From: Verrucomicrobiota bacterium
GTDB lineage: Bacteria > Verrucomicrobiota > Verrucomicrobiia > Verrucomicrobiales > DEV007
Direction of reading: 5' to 3'
Length of the DNA: 64,000 bases
Assembly (NCBI GenBank): GCA_030625775.1
Contig: DAOUQC010000016.1
Span: 1-64,000 of the forward strand
Numbering within the stretch: position 1 is the first letter of the stretch; every line of letters starts with the position of its first letter. Under the pieces are notes generated by a model, which saw only the letters and a list, made by a program, of their open reading frames with translations, did not search any database and had not been told where the DNA came from. The translations under genes and the position numbers were made by a program. This document shows, in pieces, positions 17,515 to 26,019 of this stretch.

Positions 17515-18912
17515 ATGAAAATTCGTTTAGAACTCCTATTGTCCTTGGGCCTGATGGTTTCAGGGGGCCTGTTCGCCCAGACGCCAGCCCAGAAAAGCAA
17601 AGTTGAAAAAGTCGCCCCGGTGCCGACTCTGGATCTCCAGGATGGGGACACTTTTGTTTTTCTTGGTGATTCCATAACCCACCAGTGTCTCTACACCCAG
17701 TATATCGAGGATTTTTTCTATACTCGTTATCCGGACCGCCAAATTCACTTTCACAATGCTGGAGTGAGTGGTGACCGGGCGACGCATGCACTGGCAAGAT
17801 TTGAAGATGATGTGGCTTCGTTCAAACCGAAATATGTCAGTGTTTTGCTAGGCATGAATGACGGGGAGTATAAAGATTTCAGCCAGGATATTTTCGGAGT
17901 TTATAAAAAGGACATGCTGGAAGTGATAGGAAAAATCGATGAACTGAAGTCCTCCCCCATGTTGCTTTCGCCAACGATGTTCGATCACCATCAACTGGAA
18001 TTGCGGGCGAGCGATCCAACCTTTCCTTTTAAGAACAGGGAGTTCTCGAAGCAGTATAATTCGATCATGGCTTTTTACGGGGCCTGGCTGCGTGAGCAAG
18101 CAACCGGGAATCGATATGCTTTTGCTGATTTCTGGGCGCCTTTGAACGACCTGACTTTTTTGGAACGACGCAGTGAACCTGATTTTACCATGGTCACTGA
18201 TGCGATCCACCCGGATGCGGGGGGGCAGGTGGTGATGGCTTATTCCTTTTTGTCCCAATTGAATCCGGATAGAAGGAGTGTGAGTGCTATTTCGATTATC
18301 AAGCAAGGGAAGGAGTGGAGAGGCCGGGGAGTAGGTGGTAAGATTGATGGGATCAAGGAATTAGATGGAGGCAATGGAATTGAATTCACGTTCAAGGCTC
18401 GCTCATTGCCCTGGGTGTTGCCGGAAGAAGCATTCGGGGTGGAGATGAAAAAGTGGAAAACGCCTGGGCCAGCTATAGGATACAAACTGACCAAGGCAGG
18501 CCACCGGATCAGTAACGAACGACTGAAAGTATCAGGTCTTGAAGCAGGGAATTATGCAGTAAGCATTGATGGAAAATCCATTGGCAAGCCAGTAAGTCAC
18601 GTGGTGTTGGGATCGAAAATTGAACTGCAGGCGAATGTTAATACTCCTCAATACCAGCAGGCGATGCAGGTGGCTTTGTTGAACCGTGAAAAAAATGACA
18701 AGGTGATTCGCCCGCTGCGCAATCTCTGGAGTCGAATCAAAGGTTTACGCAATAGGCATGCCGACGACCCTACTGCTTTTCAGGTGGAATATGAAAAACT
18801 GAAACCTCGTATTGATGAATTCCTTAAATCCTCACGTGAATATGAAAAACGTATTTACCAGGCTGCCCAGCCGAAGGTGCGTAAATACGTGATTCGCCGG
18901 GTGGTGAAGTGA
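17515..18912 (+). CDS. Secreted SGNH/GDSL-type hydrolase
   Basis: A 465-residue protein with a clear signal peptide (cleavage near FAQ at 20-22). Block I is FLGDSITH with catalytic S53; block III is GMND (about residue 114); block V is DAIHPDAGG with the Asp-His pair at about 222-225. These define the SGNH hydrolase family, usually esterases acting on acylated carbohydrates. The domain ends near residue 250; a further 200 residues contain a beta-rich part and a charged helical C-terminus (KVIRPLRNLWSRIK to the end) with no recognised domain. The neighbourhood is carbohydrate-related, so deacylation of a polysaccharide or oligosaccharide is the most likely role. Confidence 0.9.
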   Translation: MKIRLELLLSLGLMVSGGLFAQTPAQKSKVEKVAPVPTLDLQDGDTFVFLGDSITHQCLYTQYIEDFFYTRYPDRQIHFHNAGVSGDRATHALARFEDDVASFKPKYVSVLLGMNDGEYKDFSQDIFGVYKKDMLEVIGKIDELKSSPMLLSPTMFDHHQLELRASDPTFPFKNREFSKQYNSIMAFYGAWLREQATGNRYAFADFWAPLNDLTFLERRSEPDFTMVTDAIHPDAGGQVVMAYSFLSQLNPDRRSVSAISIIKQGKEWRGRGVGGKIDGIKELDGGNGIEFTFKARSLPWVLPEEAFGVEMKKWKTPGPAIGYKLTKAGHRISNERLKVSGLEAGNYAVSIDGKSIGKPVSHVVLGSKIELQANVNTPQYQQAMQVALLNREKNDKVIRPLRNLWSRIKGLRNRHADDPTAFQVEYEKLKPRIDEFLKSSREYEKRIYQAAQPKVRKYVIRRVVK

Positions 18913-18983
18913 GGGGTTATGTGGAATGGATTGCCAATTCGTTTGTTGGTATGCTCTGGAAGCCGATGGAATGGCATTCCCTG

Positions 18984-19919
18984 CTACTGGGCACGTCTCA
19001 CTTCAAACTGGTGGTGTTTGAGGCTGCCTTTCTCTACAATGAAACCCGGGCGTTGGGCAAAATCCCGGGCCTGTTGACTGGTGCGATCCTGGTCGACCGG
19101 GCCAGCGTGGGTGTGCAGCAGATAGCGTAGAGTGAGGGGCTGTGCTTTTTTTATCACCAGGGGGTCGTGCATGCAGAGGGATGCGCCCATCCATCCATCC
19201 TCCCGCACATGCCAGTGACCGGGGAAGTGTGGGTTGTCGGGATGATCGAAGAAGGTGATGCCCTCTGTAACGGTCACACGTTTGCCATTTTGTAACACTG
19301 GCACCGGCCCTGAATAATCCATCCATTCGGCAGATTGACCAAAAATGGCAGGTTCTCCGGTCTGCCCTTCGCTGTTGGTGATTTTTCCTCCACCAAAGTA
19401 AGAGGAAATGGTCTTGGCAACCCGCACGGCGAGAAATCCAAAGTTGGTTTTCCCCAGTTTGACGGTTTCTTTGACAGGCTTGAAAGTGGACTGCAGTTCA
19501 AATAACAGCTCACCATTATTTCCCGGAATGAGAGAGGCAACCAGTTCCTGTTCCATCAGGGTTTGGCCTTTTGCTGTTTGCCATTGCAAGAGTGTGGCAA
19601 GGATGCACTCATCCTTGCCGTCTCGATAGGCCAGCCACATTTTTTCTATAATCCGGGTTCCGGAATTATCTGACCAGAAGTCGTGTCCATCGACGTCGTG
19701 GTGAGCAAACCAGACTGAGCGATGGTGCTCATGGTTGGAAGCACCGGGATGTCCCATGCGGGTAAGTGGCGACCCTGAAGGGCCGGGAAGGGGGAAAAAG
19801 AAGGGGCGAGGGTAGTTCCCTGCGTGATACCAGTGGATTTTTTCTATTCCATCGATTTGAAAAGCTGTCTGGTGCTCGGGCAGAGGGATGATTTCACAGC
19901 GTTGAAATTCGAAGGGCAT
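18984..19919 (-). CDS. DUF6807 (PmoA-like) family protein
   Basis: A 311-residue protein from the ATG at 19919. The frame continues open upstream to 20201, but that part overlaps the divergent hydrolase gene and reads as low-complexity antisense, so the MPFEFQRC start is preferred. The block NHEHHRSVWFAHHDVDGHDFW (about residues 53-73), the late GVTFFDHPDNP motif and the LRYLLHTHAG end are typical of the DUF6807 family, often annotated as 'PmoA'. Its biochemical role is not settled; it is common beside Gfo/Idh/MocA and DUF1080 genes in verrucomicrobial and planctomycete sugar loci. No signal peptide is visible. It is divergent from the next gene across a heptad-repeat leader. Confidence 0.8.
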   Translation of the reverse strand: MPFEFQRCEIIPLPEHQTAFQIDGIEKIHWYHAGNYPRPFFFPLPGPSGSPLTRMGHPGASNHEHHRSVWFAHHDVDGHDFWSDNSGTRIIEKMWLAYRDGKDECILATLLQWQTAKGQTLMEQELVASLIPGNNGELLFELQSTFKPVKETVKLGKTNFGFLAVRVAKTISSYFGGGKITNSEGQTGEPAIFGQSAEWMDYSGPVPVLQNGKRVTVTEGITFFDHPDNPHFPGHWHVREDGWMGASLCMHDPLVIKKAQPLTLRYLLHTHAGPVDQDRTSQQARDFAQRPGFIVEKGSLKHHQFEVRRAQ

Positions 19920-19930
19920 GGGGGTAGGGA

Positions 19931-20000
19931 ATGATGAACGTTGAATTATGAATTTGGAATTTAGAAGTATTAACTCTAAATTGTTGATGATGAATACTAA
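19931..20000 (+). repeat. Ten-unit heptad-periodic leader
   Basis: Splitting from 19931 gives ten 7-mers beginning with A and mostly ending in TGA, TTA or TAA-like triplets: ATGATGA, ACGTTGA, ATTATGA, ATTTGGA, ATTTAGA, AGTATTA, ACTCTAA, ATTGTTG, ATGATGA, ATACTAA. The pattern spans the divergent promoter region and runs across the start codons at 19987/19990. Confidence 0.6.
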
Positions 20001-22014
20001 AGTTTTTTTTCTGACAGGGGCTGTTGTTTTGATGACGTCGATAGGGAGTTGGGCTGATGGTCCGGCGGACAACAAGGCGGAGAATGTGAGGAAGATTCCC
20101 TCAGTCGGAATTGAGGTGCCTGAGGATAAGGAGGCAGAACTTCGTAAGGGTTTGGCGGACCTGGGCAAAAAGATGGAGGAATTGGAAAAAATTTTAGCCA
20201 AGGAAGCAAAATGGCTTGAGCTGATGCCTGATGTGGAGATTTATCATAAGGCGGTGCGTTATGTGTTGGATTATCAGGAGTTTCATCGCAAGTCAGAGTT
20301 TGCGGTAGCGAAGGCACTTTTGGAGGCGGGATCGAAGCGTGCAGATGACTTGAAAGCTCACCGAGCTCCGTGGTTGACTCAGAAGGGCTTGGTGGTGCGT
20401 GGTTACCGGTCTAAAATTGATGGCTCAGCCCAGCCCTATGGATTGGAGATTCCAGAATCTTATTCGTTTGCAGGGCAGCAGGCATCACGCTTGGATTTTT
20501 GGTTTCATGGCCGCGGGGAAACTTTGAGTGAGCTGTCGTTTATCAATCAGCGTTCGCGTTCAAAGGGGAGAATCACCCCGCCGAACGGGATCGTATTGCA
20601 CCCCTACGGGAGGTATTCCAACGCAAACAAGTTTGCCGGTGAGGTGGATTTGTTTGAAGCTTTGGATCATGCACGCAAGTATTATCGGATAGACGAGGAT
20701 CGTATTCTGGTCAGAGGTTTTTCGATGGGAGGGGCTGCCTGCTGGCAGTTTGCGGTGCACTATGCGGATCAGTGGGCAGCGGCTCAACCCGGTGCGGGTT
20801 TTTCTGAAACTCCGGATTTTTTGAAGACATTCCAGAAAGAAACTTTGAATCCCACTCCCTGGGAAAAAACGTTGTGGCACTGGTATGACTGCACAGACTG
20901 GGCGATCAATTTGTCCAACTGCCCGACCATTGCGTATAGCGGGGAAATCGATAAACAAAAACAGGCAGCAGACATGATGGAAAAAGCAATGGATCAAGTT
21001 GGTCTGGATCTGGTTCATATTATCGGACCGGGGATGGCGCACAAATTTCATCCTGATTCACTGGCAGAAATTGAATCACGTCTGACGAATATTGCTAAGC
21101 GAGGACGGGTGAGGGTGCCACGCACGGTGAGGTTGACGACCTGGACACTTAAATACAACCGTATGAACTGGGTGGTGATCGATGAAATGACAGAGCATTG
21201 GAAGCGCGCTCAGCTTGAAGCCGAGTGGGAGTGGCCTAACGGTATTTTTGTGAAAGTGGACGGGGTGCAGTCTTTCACTTTGGACTTTGCTCCGGGAGAG
21301 TGCCCTCTCGATCAGGTGGAAGTGCCGGTGATTGAGATCAATGGCCAGGGCTTGGAAGTTCCACCGGTGAAATCAGACCGTTCGTGGAAGGTGCATTTTG
21401 TGAAAACGATCAAAGGCAAATGGCAGGTGGCCGAAGGTAAAGAAACTTCAGGTTTGAAAAAACGGCATGACCTGCAGGGACCGATTGATGATGCTTTCAT
21501 GGATTCCTTTGTGATGGTGGCTCCCACAAGAAGGGCGATGAATCCCAAAGTGGGGGAGTGGGTGAAAAAGGAGATGGATCATGCGGTGACCCACTGGAGG
21601 CAGCAGTTTCGTGGTGATGCGCGTGTGGTGGATGATGTGAATGTGGACGAGGCAATGATAGCAAACAGTAATCTGGTATTGTGGGGAGACCCTGAAAGCA
21701 ATGCGGTGCTCAATAAAATCATCGCCAAATTGCCGATTGGATGGGGAAAGGACAGTATTAAAGTGGGCAAAAATACATTTCCTGCGGCAGACCATGCCAT
21801 GGTGATGATCTTTCCGAATCCGCTCAATCCAGATCATTATGTGGTGATCAACAGTGGTTTCACCTATAGGGAATATGATTATCTCAATAACGCCCGGCAA
21901 GTCGCCAAGTTGCCGGATTGGGCGGTGATTGATGTGAAATTACCACCGACATCACGTGTACCGGGTAAGGTGGAGAAGGCGGGATTTTTTGGGGAAAAGT
22001 GGGAGCTGAAGTGA
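19990..22014 (+). CDS. Secreted alpha/beta hydrolase (prolyl-oligopeptidase type)
   Basis: Coding starts at ATG 19990 (or 19987), giving a signal peptide with the core VFFLTGAVVLMTSIGSWAD; the frame is open to a TTG-type start at 19948 inside a repeat. The 674-residue product has a charged helical front (about 35-110), then an alpha/beta hydrolase core. The nucleophile elbow is GFSMGG with S245, and the likely acid and histidine lie in 'YSGEIDKQKQ' and 'GPGMAHKFHPD'. The C-terminal 300 residues are beta-rich and end with a dinucleotide-like 'MVMIFPNPLNP' segment often found in secreted verrucomicrobial peptidase/esterase proteins. The exact substrate (acetyl-xylan, feruloyl ester or peptide) cannot be told. 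Confidence 0.85.
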   Translation: MNTKVFFLTGAVVLMTSIGSWADGPADNKAENVRKIPSVGIEVPEDKEAELRKGLADLGKKMEELEKILAKEAKWLELMPDVEIYHKAVRYVLDYQEFHRKSEFAVAKALLEAGSKRADDLKAHRAPWLTQKGLVVRGYRSKIDGSAQPYGLEIPESYSFAGQQASRLDFWFHGRGETLSELSFINQRSRSKGRITPPNGIVLHPYGRYSNANKFAGEVDLFEALDHARKYYRIDEDRILVRGFSMGGAACWQFAVHYADQWAAAQPGAGFSETPDFLKTFQKETLNPTPWEKTLWHWYDCTDWAINLSNCPTIAYSGEIDKQKQAADMMEKAMDQVGLDLVHIIGPGMAHKFHPDSLAEIESRLTNIAKRGRVRVPRTVRLTTWTLKYNRMNWVVIDEMTEHWKRAQLEAEWEWPNGIFVKVDGVQSFTLDFAPGECPLDQVEVPVIEINGQGLEVPPVKSDRSWKVHFVKTIKGKWQVAEGKETSGLKKRHDLQGPIDDAFMDSFVMVAPTRRAMNPKVGEWVKKEMDHAVTHWRQQFRGDARVVDDVNVDEAMIANSNLVLWGDPESNAVLNKIIAKLPIGWGKDSIKVGKNTFPAADHAMVMIFPNPLNPDHYVVINSGFTYREYDYLNNARQVAKLPDWAVIDVKLPPTSRVPGKVEKAGFFGEKWELK

Positions 22015-22055
22015 GATTGGTGGCAACTTCTGGATTGCGTGGATTTTCAGCAAGA

Positions 22056-22544
22056 TCAGAATAATTCGCTACCTTCCGATTCAGGCGGGTAGCCTTCATC
22101 GGGCGGGCTGCCTTTTTGCGAAGCTGCGGCGACGGCTAATTCATCACAACGTTCGTTCTCGGGGTGGCCGGCATGGCCCTTCACCCACAACCAGGTGATG
22201 TCGTGATCGAGGGAGGCCTTCAGTAGGCGTTGCCAGAGGTCGGCATTTTTCAGCGGCTTTTTTTTGCCCCGGCTCCAGCCTTTTTGTTTCCATCCCTGGA
22301 TCCAGCCTTTGTTCATCGCATCGATGACGTATTTGGAGTCTGAGGTAAGGCTGACGGAGCAGGGCTGCTTGAGCGATTCCAAACCGGCGATGGCTGCCAT
22401 CAGTTCCATACGATTGTTGGTGGTGCAGGCAAAACCCTGGCTAAGTTCTTTGCTGCTGCCATTGTATTTCAGAATGGTTCCGTAGCCGCCCGGGCCCGGA
22501 TTGCCTAGAGAGGAGCCATCAGTGTAAATGGTGATTTTTTTCAC
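22056..22544 (-). CDS. rnhA: Ribonuclease HI
   Basis: A 162-residue RNase HI that removes the RNA strand of RNA-DNA hybrids. All catalytic residues are present: D9 (YTDGS), E47 (NNRMEL), D69 (TSDSKY), H124 and D134 (ERCDELA). The basic handle region ([18 protein letters not shown], about 79-96) typical of bacterial type 1 enzymes is also there. The length is normal, with a short acidic C-terminal tail. It converges on the upstream hydrolase gene with 41 bp between stops and lies 34 bp downstream of the start of no other gene on its strand, so it is probably co-transcribed from the Gfo/Idh/MocA gene only if read-through occurs the other way; the order on the minus strand is Gfo/Idh then rnhA. 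Confidence 0.97.
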   Translation of the reverse strand: MKKITIYTDGSSLGNPGPGGYGTILKYNGSSKELSQGFACTTNNRMELMAAIAGLESLKQPCSVSLTSDSKYVIDAMNKGWIQGWKQKGWSRGKKKPLKNADLWQRLLKASLDHDITWLWVKGHAGHPENERCDELAVAAASQKGSPPDEGYPPESEGSELF

Positions 22545-22578
22545 GAAGAAGGCTTATTATAGACTGTAGGCAGGAAAA

Positions 22579-23649
22579 TTACAGGTCGATGGTGCGGCCT
22601 TCTTTGAAGGATTGTTCGGCGGCGAGCACGATACGCAGGCTGTTGACACCGTCGTTCATGTGATCGGTGAGATCGATATCTTCGTTGATGGCTTTGAGGA
22701 AATAGGCTTGTTCGCGCTCACACAAAGCATCGTGGTCAGGTTCGTCTTCCAAGTTGATGATTTCGTCGGCCTGGATGAATTCGTTTTTGTCATCAAGGCC
22801 AGCATGGTGTACACGAAGGGCTTCGGTTTTGGTATGGGAATCGACATTGGAGGATTCTGACTCGCCCCCGGCTTTGTCAGCTACGATCGAGACGCAACCT
22901 TTCGGGCCAACTACGTCTTTCACAAAAAAGGCGACCTCACTCATCATTGGCCCCCATCCAGCTTCGTACCAGCCAACGGATCCGTTTTCGAAGGTGACCT
23001 GCAGTTGGCCGTAGTTGTACATGCCGTCATTCAGCTCATCTGAAAGCCGGGCACCGATAGCACTGACACGGACTGGTTTGGATTGTGTCATTTGGCACAT
23101 GACATCGACGTAGTGGACTCCGCAGTCAACGATGGGTGACATCGAGTTCATCAGGTTGCGGTGCGTGTTCCACATGTCGCCGTGGCTTTGTTGGTTTAGA
23201 TTCATGCGCATCACCAGTGGGTTGCCGAGGGTGCGGGCAATCTCAATGAATTTGATCCAGGAGGGGTGGTGTCGGAGGATATAACCAATACACAGTTTTT
23301 TGTTCAGACGAGTGGCAACATCCACAACTTTTTGAGCTTCTTCGACCGTGGGGGCGAGGGGCTTTTCCAGAAAAACATGAGCGCCGGCTTCCATTGCGGC
23401 GATGGCGTAGGCGGCGTGGGTTTCCGGGTAAGTGTTGATCGACACGCAGTCCGGTTGAACGGTTTTGAGTGCTTCTTCGTAATCACCGAAACAGGCGATG
23501 TCACCGCCAAGTGACTCGGCCAGTTTTTCCCGGCTCCCGGCACTGCGGGTGACAATGCCGCCGATTTCAAATCCGTCGAGTTTGTGATAAGCGCGGGCAT
23601 GGGAAGCTCCCATATTGCCTGCTCCGAGGACGAGTACTTTTTTGTTCAT
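22579..23649 (-). CDS. Gfo/Idh/MocA-family oxidoreductase (cytoplasmic)
   Basis: A 356-residue NAD(P)-dependent oxidoreductase. The N-terminal Rossmann motif is VLGAGNMGASHARAY (residues 7-21), the family EKP motif appears in FLEKPLAPTVEEA (about 94-106), and the C-terminal domain has VDCGVHYVDVM with the conserved histidine. No signal peptide, unlike the other Gfo/Idh proteins in this window, so it acts in the cytoplasm on a sugar, inositol or keto-sugar. It is followed by rnhA on the same strand after 34 bp. The substrate cannot be read from the sequence. Confidence 0.93.
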   Translation of the reverse strand: MNKKVLVLGAGNMGASHARAYHKLDGFEIGGIVTRSAGSREKLAESLGGDIACFGDYEEALKTVQPDCVSINTYPETHAAYAIAAMEAGAHVFLEKPLAPTVEEAQKVVDVATRLNKKLCIGYILRHHPSWIKFIEIARTLGNPLVMRMNLNQQSHGDMWNTHRNLMNSMSPIVDCGVHYVDVMCQMTQSKPVRVSAIGARLSDELNDGMYNYGQLQVTFENGSVGWYEAGWGPMMSEVAFFVKDVVGPKGCVSIVADKAGGESESSNVDSHTKTEALRVHHAGLDDKNEFIQADEIINLEDEPDHDALCEREQAYFLKAINEDIDLTDHMNDGVNSLRIVLAAEQSFKEGRTIDL

Positions 23650-23800
23650 GAGTGATGCTTGTTTCTAGTAAGTTTAAAATCATGACAGTCCTGCGTCAGT
23701 GGGACTGCCCTGCAATGAATGAATAGATGAGCAGATTTGTAGGCAAGCTTTTCCCCTGCCGGCAGAATTATAAGAGGACAGGATAAGGTTGCAAGGCAAC

Positions 23801-24082
23801 TCAATCCTGCTTGGAATTTCTCAGTTCCTGTTCCACGCGTTCGCTCAACCACTGTTTCATCATGCTCTGATAATTCAGGTAACGGGAGCGGGCGATGCGT
23901 TTGATTCGTGACAGCATCTGGGGATCAAAGCGCAGGGTGATCGTGGTGGATTCCCTAACCGTTGGTTTGTGGATGGAGGCATTCATCAGGTGCGGCTCGA
24001 TCATGTGAGCAGCCCAGAATTCAGCTTCCTGCTTTTCGTCTTCGAAATCGGGTAGGTCTTTCCAGTCTTGTAAAACTTTCAC
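23801..24082 (-). CDS. brnA: BrnA-type antitoxin
   Basis: A 93-residue protein starting at GTG. The C-terminal half (TITLRFDPQMLSRIKRIARS...YQSMMKQWLSERVEQEL, about 47-87) is the ribbon-helix-helix DNA-binding segment of the BrnA/CopG group; the N-terminal DLPDFEDEKQEAEFWAAH (about 10-27) is the usual toxin-contact region. It follows the BrnT-like toxin by 21 bp, in the toxin-first order typical for this family. BrnA binds BrnT and the operon promoter; a palindrome at the promoter upstream fits autoregulation. Confidence 0.85.
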   Translation of the reverse strand: MKVLQDWKDLPDFEDEKQEAEFWAAHMIEPHLMNASIHKPTVRESTTITLRFDPQMLSRIKRIARSRYLNYQSMMKQWLSERVEQELRNSKQD

Positions 24083-24103
24083 AGTAGTATTTGGGTTGGA
24101 TGG

Positions 24104-24382
24104 CTAAATATACTCAGCGTTTTTACGGTCATAAAAACCAAGTTCTTTGTCAGTCATATCACGGACAAAAATAACCCGGCAGTTTTTTCCATCTGTCCAG
24201 AATATGGAAAAGAGCGGTCTGCCTCCGACGGTTTTCGCCAGACAGATGTAACGAACATCAGAGTCCGACAGTTCCTGCTCAGGAATCAAACGAATGGCGA
24301 AGGGGTCCTCGAAAGATTCCTCGATTTCTCTAGGACTTACTTTCTTCAGGTCAAAATGAACGTCGAGCCAGTCGAACTCCAT
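24104..24382 (-). CDS. brnT: BrnT-type ribonuclease toxin
   Basis: A 92-residue protein. It begins MEFDWLDVHFDLKKVSPREIEESFEDPFAI, the BrnT opening (F-x-W-D, K, and the 'e-a-F-x-D-P' block), and ends with ICLAKTVGGRPLFSIFW and RVIFVRDMTDKELGFYDR, corresponding to the 'G-R-x-L-x-V' and 'R-I-I-S-A-R...E' blocks of the family. BrnT is a RelE-fold ribonuclease neutralised by BrnA. It departs from the consensus at the usual K-N-x-x-K-H segment (here HFDLKKV), so activity is probable but not certain. It is the first gene of the two-gene operon. Confidence 0.8.
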   Translation of the reverse strand: MEFDWLDVHFDLKKVSPREIEESFEDPFAIRLIPEQELSDSDVRYICLAKTVGGRPLFSIFWTDGKNCRVIFVRDMTDKELGFYDRKNAEYI

Positions 24383-24464
24383 ACGAGTGTTTGATTGTTG
24401 GGTGTAAAAAGGTGGTGAGAAGCTTCAGTGCTATTCGGCTGATCTCTCAGGCCCGAACGGGGGT

Positions 24465-24493
24465 ATTATCCGATGGATTTAACGAAAATCCAA
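24465..24493 (-). promoter_or_regulatory. Promoter with overlapping operator for brnT-brnA
   Basis: On the minus strand TTGGAT (-35, 24488-24493) is followed after exactly 17 bp by GATAAT (-10, 24465-24470). This places a start point about 75 bp before the brnT ATG. A 7-bp inverted repeat, TGGATTT at 24474-24480 and AAATCCA at 24486-24492 with a 5-bp gap, covers the -35 box and spacer. That is where an autoregulating BrnA-like ribbon-helix-helix protein would be expected to bind. Confidence 0.55.
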
Positions 24494-24524
24494 GCTCTTT
24501 CGGGTAGCTTTGTCTAAAAAACAC

Positions 24525-25961
24525 CTATTTCTTGGAAGCCAGGGCAGCTTGATCGATTTGGCTTTTACCCGAAAATGCATTTCCGGATAGTTGAATGTCT
24601 TTGTTGGAATTGGAGATCGACAGGTCTGTGCCACCCTCGACGGTGCGTGAAACCCGGCAGTTGCTGATCGTCGTATCGCTGGTATTGTTCAGAGCAATGC
24701 CCGCGACATTATCGCTGAAGTTCAGGGCATTGAGCAGAAATCCCGAGCACTTGTTCAATTGCACGGCTCCAGCGGCATTTTTTGCTTTGTGAATCGTTGA
24801 GCTACTGATCACACAATCCTTGGAGTCAGTGAAGATCAAGGCGGCTGGGCGTTCGAACTGACGGGGATTGAAGGTATTGCCACTGACGACGATTCGCTCG
24901 CTGTTTTTCACTACCAGATGATCCGAGGTGGGGGCAAAGAGCGTATTTGAAGCAATGGTCACATCGTAAGCATGGATGATGTCGATGTTGTTTTCCGTGT
25001 CACTGATCACATTGCCCGTGATAGTGACAGAATTGATTGGATAACTTTCTTTGCCGAAAATACGGATATTGGCACCACCCGGAGCGGCAAAAATGCTTTT
25101 ATCTTTAGAGTAATTTCCGCTGTGTTGAATGGTGCAACCGGTGATGGCAACTTCAGCAATCGAGTGTTTTCTGTCACCAGCCGAACCAGAGACGTCGAGC
25201 AGAATATTGGCGGCTCTGGTGGGTGTGGGATCGGAAGGCATGTTGCCTTCGATGTCACAACCTGTAATCTGGAGATTGCGTACGTTGCCGTCGCGAACCA
25301 CGATGCCTCCCTGACGGTTGTAGCTGATGTGTGAGTTAGATATGTTGATTTGATGCAGATTGACGTCGTCCAGATAAATCCCAACACCAGAGTTTTCGTA
25401 GAGGTGGCAGTCGGAGATCGTAACGTTGCGGTTACGGGTGGCCAAACGGATGCCGTGCAGGCACCAGCGCACGGAAACACCGGAAATGACGGGTTCCATG
25501 GTCTGAAAAAGCTCAATGCCAACCGCTTCGGGATGGTTGCCAAGGATCTCGATACCTCTGATAATAGGCATACGCTCATTCCAGGTTTCGGGTTTGAAGG
25601 AACTTGGACCGGCGGTGCCTTCATGGGACCCAACAAATTTGATGGCAGGTCCCGGGCCGTCCATGATGAGCGTCACGCCTGCAGAGCTGGTTACTTTCGC
25701 GGCTCCGTGTTTAGTGAGATCAAAGACCAGTGGTTTGGTGATACGATAAATTCCAGTCTTAACAAAGGCTAAATTACCGCCACTTTGATCGATTGTCTGT
25801 TGCAGTTGTGCAGTGAAATCGGGCAGTGAGGGCAGATCCTTGATTTGCGTGCTGGCACTGGGCAAAGGTATAGGCTTGGCATCCTGGGCCTGAAGGATTG
25901 TAGTGGTCGCCGCAGTCACTAATACAGAGGCGAGAGTGGGGAATAAAAAACGTTTGATCAT
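24525..25961 (-). CDS. Secreted right-handed beta-helix (pectate-lyase-like) protein
   Basis: A 478-residue protein from the ATG at 25961, which opens a signal peptide (IKRFLFPTLASVLVTAATTT to LQAQ); the frame is open back to 26003 but the added residues carry a second, poorer hydrophobic stretch. After residue 100 the sequence is a run of short beta-helix coils with N/S/G-rich turns such as NVTISDCHLYENSGVGIYL, NISNSHISYNRQGG and NVISDTENNIDI. This is the Pfam beta-helix / pectate-lyase superfamily layout, used by polysaccharide lyases and by non-catalytic carbohydrate-binding helices. No lyase active-site pattern stands out. It lies upstream of the brnTA promoter and downstream of two sugar-related genes. 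Confidence 0.85.
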   Translation of the reverse strand: MIKRFLFPTLASVLVTAATTTILQAQDAKPIPLPSASTQIKDLPSLPDFTAQLQQTIDQSGGNLAFVKTGIYRITKPLVFDLTKHGAAKVTSSAGVTLIMDGPGPAIKFVGSHEGTAGPSSFKPETWNERMPIIRGIEILGNHPEAVGIELFQTMEPVISGVSVRWCLHGIRLATRNRNVTISDCHLYENSGVGIYLDDVNLHQINISNSHISYNRQGGIVVRDGNVRNLQITGCDIEGNMPSDPTPTRAANILLDVSGSAGDRKHSIAEVAITGCTIQHSGNYSKDKSIFAAPGGANIRIFGKESYPINSVTITGNVISDTENNIDIIHAYDVTIASNTLFAPTSDHLVVKNSERIVVSGNTFNPRQFERPAALIFTDSKDCVISSSTIHKAKNAAGAVQLNKCSGFLLNALNFSDNVAGIALNNTSDTTISNCRVSRTVEGGTDLSISNSNKDIQLSGNAFSGKSQIDQAALASKK

Positions 25962-26019
25962 GGTGTAGGGAATGAGGAGTTGAATAGCCAGGTTCATAAT
26001 CACCCGCTACTAAGTAGAG

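Noticed and set aside
17370-17675. Upstream extension of the DUF1080 frame
   Set aside because: The part is antisense to the SGNH gene, and the signal peptide starts at 17369.
23686-23707. Inverted repeat CAGTCC/GGACTG downstream of brnA and upstream of a Gfo/Idh gene
   Set aside because: No T run on either strand and a 10-nt loop; could be chance or an operator, not enough to call.
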